Assembly: GCA_963697285.1 (NCBI GenBank)
Contig: CAVONI010000009.1
Span: 248,001-312,000, forward strand
From: JAEUQQ01 sp963697285
GTDB taxonomy: Bacteria; Acidobacteriota; Vicinamibacteria; Vicinamibacterales; JAFNAJ01
DNA: 64,000 bases
Direction: 5' to 3'
Position 1 is the stretch's first letter. Each line of letters starts with the position of its first letter. The position numbers and the translations under genes were made by a program. Below, in pieces: positions 31,951 through 42,054 of the stretch. The notes beneath the pieces were generated by a model. The model was given only the letters and a program-made list of their open reading frames with translations, had not been told where the DNA came from and ran no database searches.

Positions 31951-33473
31951 CACGACACCTCCGATGGTGCGGTCGACGAGGCGCCCATGGCGGCTTCGAG
32001 CAGCGACGCCTCGGTGAACTCCGAGGCGCGACGGGCGGGTTCGAGACGGCCCCGACGCATCACCGCGATGCGATCGCACAAGCCAAGCAGCTCGGGCAGG
32101 TAGGAACTGACGAACACGACGGCGCACCCCTCGCTCGCGCGCCGCGCGATCAGCTCGTAGATCTGGGCCTTGCTGGCGACGTCGATGCCGCGCGTGGGCT
32201 CGTCGAGCAGCAGGATCCGCGCGCGCTGGTGCAGCAGCCGCGCCAGCGCCACCTTCTGCTGGTTCCCGCCAGACAGCGTGCGGACCGGCGCGCGAGGATC
32301 CGCGTACCTCGCGCCGACGGCATCGAGGTGCCGGGCGGCCACGCGCTGTTCGTCGGCCGCCGCGATCCACCCGTGCGCCGCAGACTGGCGCACATCGCTC
32401 AGGGTGACGTTCTCGACCAGCGAACGTTCGACGAGCAGCCCTTCGTGGCGCCGATCCTCGCTGACGTAGCCGAGTCCGCTGCGGATCCGGCTGGCTGGCT
32501 TCGCGGCGGTCGAGACCGACGTGCCCTCGACGAGCACGGCATCGGCATGGCACGCACGGAGGCCGAACAGGGCCCGCACCAGCGTCGATCGGCCCGATCC
32601 GATCAGGCCGGCGATGCCGAAGATCTCTCCCGCGTGCACCTCGAACGACGCGTCGCGCACCTTGGGCGCGACCGAGAGACGCTGCACCGAGAGGGCCACC
32701 CGTTCGCCGTTGGGGGGGCGCGATGTCCGCTGCGGATAGCGGTGCGTGAGATCGCGCCCCGTCATCGCCCGCACGATCGCGTCATCGTCCACGTCGCCGA
32801 TGGCGCCGCTGAGCACGCGCTTCCCGTCACGCATCACGGTGACGTCGGTGGCGATCTCGCGTATCTCCTCGAGCGCGTGGCTGATGTAGACGACGCTCAC
32901 GCCAGACGCCGCGAGCTTGCGGACCACGTCGAACAGGCGCTCGACGTCGGCCCGCTGCAGGCTGCTGGTGGGTTCGTCGAGCAGGATGACACGGGCGCGG
33001 ATCGCCACCGCCCGGCAGATCTCGACCACCTGCTGCATCGCGGTCGAGAGCCGGTCGACACGCGTGAGGGGATCGAGGCCGGCGTGTCCGAGCAGTGTGA
33101 GCGCGTCGGTGGCTCGGCGGTGGTTGTCGGCGTGCGAGAGGATGCCGCGGCGCTGCGACTCCACGCCCACGAGGATGTTCTCCCACACGCTGAGGTGCGG
33201 AAACAGCGACAGTTCCTGGTGGACGAGCACGACGCCGTGGGCGCGCGCGTCGCGCGGATCGCGCGGGCGATACGCCGCGCCATCGAGTTGCATGTCACCG
33301 GCGTCCGGGACGACGCCGCCTGCGACCATCCCGACCAGCGTGCTCTTGCCGGCGCCGTTCTCGCCCACGAGGGCGTGCACCGATCCCGGCCGCACGTCGA
33401 GCGCGGCGCCGTCGAGCGCACGCGTGGACCCGTACTGCTTGACGAGCCCAGCGAGAGCCAGCCGGGCCGGCAT
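31950..33473 (-). CDS. Ribose-type sugar ABC transporter ATPase (double nucleotide-binding domain)
   Basis: This 507-residue protein is a tandem ATPase as in RbsA/XylG. Domain 1 has Walker A GENGAGKSTLV, a degenerate signature LSTAMQQVVEICRA and Walker B VILLDEPTSSL. Domain 2 has the characteristic altered Walker A GLIGSGRSTLVRAL (Arg replacing Lys), an intact LSGGNQQKVALARLL and ILLLDEPTRGID. The asymmetry is normal for the CUT2 family. Both its ends overlap neighbouring genes as TGATG, so all three genes are translationally coupled. It energises sugar import at the inner face of the membrane. Confidence 0.96.
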   Translation of the reverse strand: MPARLALAGLVKQYGSTRALDGAALDVRPGSVHALVGENGAGKSTLVGMVAGGVVPDAGDMQLDGAAYRPRDPRDARAHGVVLVHQELSLFPHLSVWENILVGVESQRRGILSHADNHRRATDALTLLGHAGLDPLTRVDRLSTAMQQVVEICRAVAIRARVILLDEPTSSLQRADVERLFDVVRKLAASGVSVVYISHALEEIREIATDVTVMRDGKRVLSGAIGDVDDDAIVRAMTGRDLTHRYPQRTSRPPNGERVALSVQRLSVAPKVRDASFEVHAGEIFGIAGLIGSGRSTLVRALFGLRACHADAVLVEGTSVSTAAKPASRIRSGLGYVSEDRRHEGLLVERSLVENVTLSDVRQSAAHGWIAAADEQRVAARHLDAVGARYADPRAPVRTLSGGNQQKVALARLLHQRARILLLDEPTRGIDVASKAQIYELIARRASEGCAVVFVSSYLPELLGLCDRIAVMRRGRLEPARRASEFTEASLLEAAMGASSTAPSEVS

Positions 33474-34477
33474 CAGGGAGCGCTCGGTGCGGCCTGCGGA
33501 CGCAGCATCCTCTGGATGTCAGGCGTCGCCAGGTTCTTCGACGTGACCACGGCCACGCCGGTGTCGATGCGCGACTCGACCTTCTCGCCCCTGAGGTGCT
33601 TCACCATCGTCTCGACGCCCAGGTAACCCATGCGGAAGGGATTCTGGACGACCACGCCGTGCAGCGTGCCCGCGGTGATCGCCTGCTCGAACGCCGGCGT
33701 GGCGTCGAAGCCGACGAGCGTAATCTTGCCAAGAAGGGAAAGATCCTCGAGCGCCAGCAGCATCCCGGCGGTGGACGTCTCGTTGACGCAGAAGGTGGCC
33801 GACAACTCCTTGCCGTACCGGTTCAGCAGGTTCTCGGAGGCGGTCTTCCCGGTGTCACGCGTGGGGCCCGCGTACTGTTCCGACGCGATGATCGTGATGC
33901 CCGGGAAGGCCTTCATCGCCTCGGTGAATCCCGCCTCGCGTGCCTCGGTGCTCGCCGACCCCTGCTGGTAGCGCAGCAGGAGCACCTGGCCCTTGCCGCC
34001 GATCTTCTCGGCGAGTTCCCGCGCGGCCATCGCGCCGCCCTTCTGGTTGTCGGTCGCGACGAAGCTGACGATTTCCGGGGTGTCGAGATCCGAGTCGATG
34101 ATGACCGTCGGCACGCCCTGGCGCTTCGCCTCGACCACGGGCCGGACGAGTGCCTGGCGATCGAGCGGCGCGAGCACGATGCCGTCGATGCGCTGCGAGG
34201 TGAAGCCCTCGACGACCTGGATCTGCTGCTCGCGATCGTCCTCGCGGAACGGGCCCTTCCAGATCATCTCGACCTTCAGGCCGTCCTTCGAGAGATCGGC
34301 CGCCGCCTGGCGGGCGCCCGCCTCGATCGACTTCCAGAACTCGTGCGTCATGCCCTTCGGCACCACGCCGATGCGCAGGACGCGTTCACCCCCAGCGGGC
34401 CCGGCACCGCCGCCGCAGCCGGCAGCCGAAATCGCGAACGAGAATGCGAAGAACGACGAAAGTATGCGTCTCGACAT
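33473..34477 (-). CDS. Ribose-type sugar-binding lipoprotein
   Basis: The 334-residue protein has a lipobox ISAAGCGGG (Cys near 21). It then follows the periplasmic binding protein type 1 (RbsB) pattern: RVLRIGVVPKGMTHEFWKSIEAGARQAA, SQRIDGIVLAPLDRQALVRPVVEAK, TVIIDSDLD and IVSFVATDNQKGG, ending TLVGFDATPAFEQAITAGTLHGVVVQNP. It captures a sugar and delivers it to the permease. It is the first gene of the importer operon and is divergent from the GH47 mannosidase, from which it is separated by 197 bases, so mannose or a mannoside is a reasonable guess for the ligand, not proven. Confidence 0.95.
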   Translation of the reverse strand: MSRRILSSFFAFSFAISAAGCGGGAGPAGGERVLRIGVVPKGMTHEFWKSIEAGARQAAADLSKDGLKVEMIWKGPFREDDREQQIQVVEGFTSQRIDGIVLAPLDRQALVRPVVEAKRQGVPTVIIDSDLDTPEIVSFVATDNQKGGAMAARELAEKIGGKGQVLLLRYQQGSASTEAREAGFTEAMKAFPGITIIASEQYAGPTRDTGKTASENLLNRYGKELSATFCVNETSTAGMLLALEDLSLLGKITLVGFDATPAFEQAITAGTLHGVVVQNPFRMGYLGVETMVKHLRGEKVESRIDTGVAVVTSKNLATPDIQRMLRPQAAPSAP

Positions 34478-34674
34478 GTTCCATCAACAGACGCCGGCGA
34501 TGACGTCGCAAAGAGAGTCTCCAACTGGGCAACCGGGCGCACGCGAGACGGTCCTGGCGTGGCTCCAGCGGCACGATCGCACGCGCTCACGAGCGGGTCG
34601 AAGGGTAACATGCTCCGGCCCCGGTCGCGGCGCGAGCCGTGCAGCGTCAACCGGCCTCGGTGTAGGCTGGGCGC

Positions 34675-36057
34675 ATGTCGGCAGCATCCTCCGTCAGCGT
34701 CTCGGTGGTCGCGATCGCGGTGGCGGTGGCCGTGGCCACTGCGACCGTTTCACCTCGCGCGCAGTCCCAGGCGCCCGCCATCGATCGCGCGGCCCTGGCG
34801 GCCGAGGTGCGGGCCGAGTTCCTGCACGCCTGGAACGGGTACAAGCAATACGCGTGGGGCCACGACGAGCTGAAGCCGGTGTCGAAGACGCCCCATGACT
34901 GGCACGAGGCCACGCTGCTGATGACGCCGGTCGATGCCCTCGACACGATGATCCTGATGGGCATGACCGACGAGGCAAAGGCGACCACCGACTACGTCGC
35001 GACGCACCTGGCGTTCAACGCCGACATCTGGGTCAAGAACTTCGAGATCACGATCCGCATCCTCGGCGGGCTGCTCTCGTCGTACCAGCTCACGGGCGAC
35101 GAACGCCTGCTCCGCAAGGCCGACGACCTCGGACAGCGCCTGCTCCCCGTGTTCGATTCGCCGACGGGCATGCCCTACATGTACGTCAACCTCAAGACGG
35201 GCAAGACGCGCGGGGCCGAGTCGAACCCGGCCGAGATCGGCACGCTCATCCTCGAGTTCGGCACGCTCGCGAAGCTCACGAAGAAGCCGGTCTACTTCGA
35301 CAAGGCGAAGCGGGCCCTCGTGGCGCTTTTCGAACGGCGCGACAAGACAACGGGCCTGGTCGGCGAGGGCATCAACGTCGAAACGGGCGCGTGGACCAAC
35401 ACCGCCAGCCACGTCGGCGGCGCCATCGACTCGTACTACGAGTACCTGCTGAAGTGCGAGCGGCTGTTCGGCGACCGCGACTGCGGCGAGATGTGGCGCG
35501 CGAGCGCGCGCGCCATCACCGAGCACCTCGCCGACGAGACGCCGGGCGGCCTGTGGTACGGCGTCGCCGACATGCACACGGGGAAGCGGACGGCGACGAC
35601 CTACGGATCGCTGCACGCCTTCTTCCCCGGCCTGCTCGTGCTTGGGGGCGACATCGCGCGCGCGCAACGGCTGCAGCGATCGAGCGTCCGGATGTGGACG
35701 CTACACGGCATCGAGCCCGAGGAACTCGACTACCGCTCGATGCGCGTGACCTCGGCGGGATACCAGCTGCGTCCCGAGATCATCGAGTCGGCGTATTACC
35801 TCTCGCACGCGACGGGCGACGACGAGTACCTGCGCATGGCTGCGACGATGCTGCGCGACCTGAAGCAGCATTGCCGGACCGAGGCCGGCTACACGATCCT
35901 GGCGAACGTCGAGACGAAGGCACAGGGCGACCTCATGCACAGCTTCTTCCTCGCCGAGACGCTCAAGTACCTGTACCTGCTGTTCGAACCACGCGCGCTC
36001 AACCTCGACGAGGTCGTGTTCAACACCGAGGCCCACCCGCTCCGGCGTACCTGGTAG
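34675..36057 (+). CDS. Exported glycoside hydrolase family 47 (class I alpha-mannosidase)
   Basis: The 460-residue protein begins with an Ala/Val-rich signal peptide ending near PRAQSQAP. The mature enzyme matches the GH47 barrel: EFLHAWNGYKQYAWGHDELKPVS, LLMTPVDALDTMILMGM, WVKNFEITIRILGGLLS, GGAIDSYYEYLLK and LRPEIIESAYYLSHATGDD, closing with the calcium-binding TEAHPL near the C-terminus (VVFNTEAHPLRR). GH47 enzymes are inverting, calcium-dependent alpha-1,2-mannosidases, known chiefly from the eukaryotic secretory pathway; bacterial ones are fewer. It should trim mannosyl chains outside the cytoplasm. Divergent placement from a sugar importer suggests joint regulation. Confidence 0.9.
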   Translation: MSAASSVSVSVVAIAVAVAVATATVSPRAQSQAPAIDRAALAAEVRAEFLHAWNGYKQYAWGHDELKPVSKTPHDWHEATLLMTPVDALDTMILMGMTDEAKATTDYVATHLAFNADIWVKNFEITIRILGGLLSSYQLTGDERLLRKADDLGQRLLPVFDSPTGMPYMYVNLKTGKTRGAESNPAEIGTLILEFGTLAKLTKKPVYFDKAKRALVALFERRDKTTGLVGEGINVETGAWTNTASHVGGAIDSYYEYLLKCERLFGDRDCGEMWRASARAITEHLADETPGGLWYGVADMHTGKRTATTYGSLHAFFPGLLVLGGDIARAQRLQRSSVRMWTLHGIEPEELDYRSMRVTSAGYQLRPEIIESAYYLSHATGDDEYLRMAATMLRDLKQHCRTEAGYTILANVETKAQGDLMHSFFLAETLKYLYLLFEPRALNLDEVVFNTEAHPLRRTW

Positions 36058-36254
36058 GAGGTTGGCCCCGGTGCGGTAGCCGGCGCAGCGGTCTGGTCGG
36101 CAGCCTGGCCGGCACCTCGGAAGATTCACATGCCGCGCCAGCCTCCCTGTCGTGCACAATCGTCGCGGCCCGCGCCGTGCGCGGTGCCGATCGACCCTGC
36201 GACCGTCCGCGAGGCACCGCTCGCGCCCGTGCGCCGAGGGTCTGGGAGCCCGAC

Positions 36255-37529
36255 ATGGCCAGAGAGTCCCGCCGCTCGTTCCTGACTGCCCTCGCCAGCG
36301 TGCCGCTCGTCGCGCACGCGGCGCGCCTCGGCGCTTCGACCTCGACACCTGGGCAGGCGCCGGCCGCAGCTTCTGACGCGGAGGTCTTTGCCGCCGCGCG
36401 TCGCCAGTTCCTGATGCCCGTCGACGTCACCTACTGCAACACGGGCACCCTCGGCGCATCGCCGCGCCCGGTCGTCGATGCCATGAACCGCGGCGTCGAG
36501 ACGCTCGAGCGCGAATTGCCCGACTGGCCTTACTTCCAGGCCGACGGCGAGCCGCTCACCGGATACCAGCAACTCGTCAACGCGCGCACGGCCGTGGGCA
36601 GCCTCATCGGCGCGCCCGCTGACGAAGTCGCCCTGACGCAGAACGCGACCACGGGGATGAGCATGCTGGGGGCAGGCCTCGACTGGAAGGCCGGCGACGA
36701 AGTGGTGACGACCGACCACGAACACACCGGCGGGATCTCGTCGTTCAAGGTCGCCGCCAAGCGGTTCGGCATCGTCGTCAAGGAACTGCCGCTGTCGACG
36801 CTCGCCGCCGGCGGCCCCGACGGCATCGTCAAGGGTTTTGCCGACGCGATGACGTCGCGCACGCGGGCCGTGATGTTCAGCCACATCACCTCGGGGCTCG
36901 GCATCCTGATGCCGGCCAGAGCCCTCTGCGCGCTCGCCCGCGACCGGGGAGCGCTGTCGCTGGTCGACGGGGCGCAGACGCTCGGGCAGATCGTCGTCGA
37001 CGTGAAGACGCTCGGCTGCGACGCGTATGTCACCAGCCCCCACAAGTGGCTGCTGGCGCCGAAGGGCACCGGCGTGCTCTACATCCGCCGCGAGGCGCAG
37101 GATCGCTTCTGGACCACCCTGGCGAGCACCGCGTGGGACGATCACGAGAAGGGCGCGTTCCGCTTCATGCAGTACGGTACCGGCAGCGTGCCGGTGCTGC
37201 AGGGACTGCTGGCGGCCGTGGAGTTCATGAAGGGCCTCGGCCTCGACCGCGTCGCCCGCTGGGACGCGATGCTCACGACCCGCCTGCGCGACGGCCTCGC
37301 GAAGATCCCGAAGGCCCGGATCGCGTCACCAGCGGATCCGAGGCTGGCGGCGGCCATCACGACGTTCCGCATCGACGGCGTGACCGCGCGTGCGTTGCAG
37401 GACGCGCTGTGGGCGCGGAAGATCCGCGTCCGGGCGCAGGGTGACGACCGCGGCGTCAGGCTCTCGGCGCATCTCTACGTCAGCCCGGCCGACATCGACG
37501 CGGTGCTCGACGTCGCGCGGGCGCTGTGA
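36255..37529 (+). CDS. Tat-exported PLP-dependent aminotransferase class V (isopenicillin-N-epimerase-like)
   Basis: ATG 36255 opens a Tat signal, RESRRSFLTALASVPLVAHA, giving 424 residues. The PLP lysine is Lys264 in VTSPHKWLLAPKGTG, with upstream LVDGAQTLGQ carrying the cofactor-binding Asp and Gln. TQNATTGMSMLG and DEVVTTDHEHTGG complete the class V pattern shared by cysteine desulphurases and epimerases. An exported PLP enzyme is notable: cofactor loading before Tat export is consistent with folding in the cytoplasm. The substrate is unknown; it could act on amino acid derivatives in the periplasm. It follows GH47 by 197 bases, with no operon evidence. Confidence 0.9.
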   Translation: MARESRRSFLTALASVPLVAHAARLGASTSTPGQAPAAASDAEVFAAARRQFLMPVDVTYCNTGTLGASPRPVVDAMNRGVETLERELPDWPYFQADGEPLTGYQQLVNARTAVGSLIGAPADEVALTQNATTGMSMLGAGLDWKAGDEVVTTDHEHTGGISSFKVAAKRFGIVVKELPLSTLAAGGPDGIVKGFADAMTSRTRAVMFSHITSGLGILMPARALCALARDRGALSLVDGAQTLGQIVVDVKTLGCDAYVTSPHKWLLAPKGTGVLYIRREAQDRFWTTLASTAWDDHEKGAFRFMQYGTGSVPVLQGLLAAVEFMKGLGLDRVARWDAMLTTRLRDGLAKIPKARIASPADPRLAAAITTFRIDGVTARALQDALWARKIRVRAQGDDRGVRLSAHLYVSPADIDAVLDVARAL

Positions 37530-37698
37530 AGGCGGGGTTGTCGCGGAGTCGCGCCGCGCGGCGGCGCCCTCGGGTATCGCTTCCTGCGGTCGGGACCTGC
37601 ATCCATGCGGACGCTGTACGATCACGCCCGCGTCCACCGACACCCGGCGGCGCTGACGCCGCCCGCATTGCAGTCCATGAGCGATTGACGGTTGTTGA

Positions 37699-39630
<1,932 letters not shown>

Positions 39631-39646
39631 GGGGGGTCACACCCCC

Positions 39647-39668
39647 GGGCCGCACTGAGGTGCGGCCT
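39647..39668. repeat. Family C palindrome, copy 1
   Basis: GGGCCGCACTGAGGTGCGGCCTC pairs its GGCCGCAC and GTGCGGCC halves. It lies just after the uup stop and stands in inverted orientation to copy 2, with which it forms a pair about 100 bases long between convergent genes. Confidence 0.8.
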
Positions 39669-39722
39669 CAACACCTGACGAAGGGGATCGCCGGCTGGAG
39701 CCCGTGTTCAAGTCCGGGTGTA

Positions 39723-39746
39723 GGGGCCGCACCCCTGTGCGGCCCG
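39723..39746. repeat. Family C palindrome, copy 2
   Basis: The sequence GGGGCCGCAC-CCCT-GTGCGGCCC is a strong hairpin; on the minus strand it matches copy 3 including the flanking CCTACACC. It may help terminate the convergent transcripts of uup and the LytTR regulator. Confidence 0.8.
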
Positions 39747-39770
39747 GACACGGACGGCCACCGGCGCAAA

Positions 39771-40550
39771 TCACAGCGGCTGCTGCAGCCAGTGCTCGAG
39801 GTGGGAGCGGTACCCGCGACTCAGGGTCAGCTCTTCGCCGGTCTTGAGGATGAGCGTGTAGTCGCCGTGCGTGCGCGTCCGCAGCTCGCGGATGCGCGCC
39901 GTGTTGACCGCCGCCGACCGGTGGATCCGGACGAATCGCTTCGGATCGAGACGCTGCACGAGCTGCGCGACGCTCGACCGGTACAGGTGCGTCTTCTTCC
40001 CCACGTGCAGGTAGACATACACACCCGCCGCCTCGATCCAGTCCACATCGTCCACGTCGAGAAACGTCACGCACCCGTTCGCCTTGAGCACCACGCGCTC
40101 CAGGTACCCGGAGTGTGCGTCCACGCTGTTGCGCTCGAGCGCCGCCGCCGCGAGTTGCTCGCTCTGCTCACTGGCTGCAGACGTCCCGAGATACTTGCGC
40201 GCGCGCGCGATCGCACTCTCGAAGCGCTGGTCGCTGTACGGCTTGAGCAGGTAGTCGATCGCGTGCGCATCGAACGCCTGGATGGCGTACCGATCGTACG
40301 CCGTCACGAAGACCGTGACCGGCATGTGCTCAGGACCCAGTTCCTGCAGGACGCCGAAGCCGTCCAATCCCGGCATCTGGACGTCGAGGAACATCAGGTC
40401 GGGTTCGTTCCGCCGTATCAGCTCGAGGGCCTCCCATCCGTCGCACGCCACGCCTGCGACCTCGATGTCGGGTTCGCGCCGCAGCAGCTCCAGCAGGCGC
40501 AGACGCGCCGGTTTCTCGTCGTCAACCACGAGCGCGCGAATGTTGGTCAT
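39771..40550 (-). CDS. LytTR-family response regulator
   Basis: ATG 40550 gives 259 residues; it lies 5 bases after the kinase stop. Residues 1-120 are a receiver domain (ALVVDDEKPARLRL, Asp56 in LMFLDVQMPG, and K in YLLKPYSD). A short linker leads to a LytTR DNA-binding domain (about 150-255) with VDWIEAAGVYVYLHVG, then RFVRIHRSAAVN and LSRGYRSHLEHWL. This type binds tandem direct repeats and controls exported or surface functions. Its partner is the upstream LytS-type kinase. The divergent esterase cluster at 42055 is a plausible target, judged only by position. Confidence 0.95.
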   Translation of the reverse strand: MTNIRALVVDDEKPARLRLLELLRREPDIEVAGVACDGWEALELIRRNEPDLMFLDVQMPGLDGFGVLQELGPEHMPVTVFVTAYDRYAIQAFDAHAIDYLLKPYSDQRFESAIARARKYLGTSAASEQSEQLAAAALERNSVDAHSGYLERVVLKANGCVTFLDVDDVDWIEAAGVYVYLHVGKKTHLYRSSVAQLVQRLDPKRFVRIHRSAAVNTARIRELRTRTHGDYTLILKTGEELTLSRGYRSHLEHWLQQPL

Positions 40551-40555
40551 GGGCG

Positions 40556-41749
40556 TCAACCGCGTCGAAGGTCTTCGGGCGATCCGGCCGGCATCGTGAC
40601 CTCGACCAGCACGCCGCCGTCGGGTCCGGCAGGCCCGACCGTCAGCCGTTGTTCACCGTCCCCATACAGGTGCCGGAGTCGTGCCTGCGTGTTCGTCAGG
40701 CCGATGCCCATGTTGCGATCCATCTTCCAGCCGGCCGGCAGGCCGGGGCCGTTGTCGCGGACGCTCAGGCGGAAGTCGTCGCCCTCGCGCCACGCACGGA
40801 TGGCGATGTGGCCCTTGCCCGTCACTTTCGACACCCCGTGGCGGATCGCATTCTCGATCAAGGGCTGCAGGATGAACGTCGGCACCGCCATGCCCAGCAC
40901 CTCGGGCGCGACGGCGGTCTCGACGTCGAGGCGGTCGCCGAACCGCACGAGCTGCAGCTGGATGTAGCGGTCGATGAAACTCAATTCGCGCTCGAGCGGG
41001 ATCTCCTGCTCGTCGGCATTCTCGAGCGACATCCGGAGCATGTCGCCCAACTGCTCGAGCATCAGCCTCGCCTCGCGCGGCTTGCTTTCGACGTAGGCCG
41101 AGATGGCGTTCAGGGTGTTGAAGAGGAAGTGCGGGTCGAGCTGCGTGCGCAACGTCGCCAGCCTTGCCTCAGACAGCAGGCGCTCGAGCTGGACGTTGCG
41201 GATCTGGCGGTCCTTCGAGTCGCTCTGGTATTCGAGCGCAACGCAGATGGCGACGATCGCCCAGTACACGAAGGTGCCGAGGCGGTACGTCGCCCGCGTC
41301 GCGGTCACGAAGACCGACTCGCCCAGCCAGTTGGCCTCGACGGGCGCGTTGAAGAGCAGCGTCAGCCCGTAGTTCAGGTAGGTGTAGCCCACCGTGAACA
41401 CCAGGCTCATGGGGACGTGGAAGAGGAGGCGCCGGAACAGCGCGTCACGGCCAACGGGCAGGATGCGATTGACCCAGTAAACGCCGACCGACAGCAGGCC
41501 CCAGGCATACCACTGCGCGGCCGCGGCCTTCAGCGCGTCGACCCAGGCAATCGGGACCCAGACGTAGGGCCCGCTCCGCACTTCGGTCCTGGTCGAGTAC
41601 GCCAGGACGATGAGCGTCCAGAAACCGAACACGACCAGCGAGCGAGGCACGCGCCACCGGACGGCGGACACGGGCACGGGCACAGCGTCCGGCGCGCTGA
41701 TCGACGATCTCCCGAGTCCATTCACGGTGTCAGCGACGGTGTTGCTCAC
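40556..41749 (-). CDS. LytS/YehU-type sensor histidine kinase
   Basis: I choose GTG 41749, close after an AGGGGGGC tract, giving 397 residues. Four hydrophobic helices occupy about residues 40-170, with small loops and no large sensor domain. The His kinase motif is ATLRTQLDPHFLFNTLNAISAYVES with its conserved histidine, and the GHKL ATPase has PLIENAIRHGV, SVRDNGPGLP and GIGLTNTQARLRHLYG. These membrane kinases pair with LytTR regulators, and the regulator gene follows within 5 bases. The signal is unknown and may be membrane-related. It is divergent from the carboxylesterase cluster. Confidence 0.93.
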   Translation of the reverse strand: MSNTVADTVNGLGRSSISAPDAVPVPVSAVRWRVPRSLVVFGFWTLIVLAYSTRTEVRSGPYVWVPIAWVDALKAAAAQWYAWGLLSVGVYWVNRILPVGRDALFRRLLFHVPMSLVFTVGYTYLNYGLTLLFNAPVEANWLGESVFVTATRATYRLGTFVYWAIVAICVALEYQSDSKDRQIRNVQLERLLSEARLATLRTQLDPHFLFNTLNAISAYVESKPREARLMLEQLGDMLRMSLENADEQEIPLERELSFIDRYIQLQLVRFGDRLDVETAVAPEVLGMAVPTFILQPLIENAIRHGVSKVTGKGHIAIRAWREGDDFRLSVRDNGPGLPAGWKMDRNMGIGLTNTQARLRHLYGDGEQRLTVGPAGPDGGVLVEVTMPAGSPEDLRRG

Positions 41750-42054
41750 CAGCCCCCCTGTGTTGCGCCGCCGGCGTGTCGGTGCATGGTCGGGCCGCCG
41801 CGACGGCCTGGTCGACCACATCGACGTCCTGCGCCATCGGCCCCCCGCGGGTCGGCCGCGCCGTGCCCCGAGAGGTCAAGCGTATCGCGTGAGCGTCGTG
41901 GCCGGCGTCCGGTTGGTGACATGGACGTCCCGCTGGTAACAAACCCCGGCAAGGATTCGCGTTCCTTCGTGTACACCGGGCCATGGTACCGCTTCTACCC
42001 GACGTGGCGCAGGCATCCGCGCCACCGTCGGGCGCCGCGCCAGGAAAGCCGAAA
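41750..42054. promoter_or_regulatory. Divergent intergenic region between LytS kinase and esterase cluster
   Basis: These 305 bases hold no supported gene. A hairpin GTGGCGC-aggcatcc-GCGCCAC lies near 42004-42026 in the probable leader of the first esterase. No clear -35/-10 pair or LytTR direct repeat is evident to me. Confidence 0.45.
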
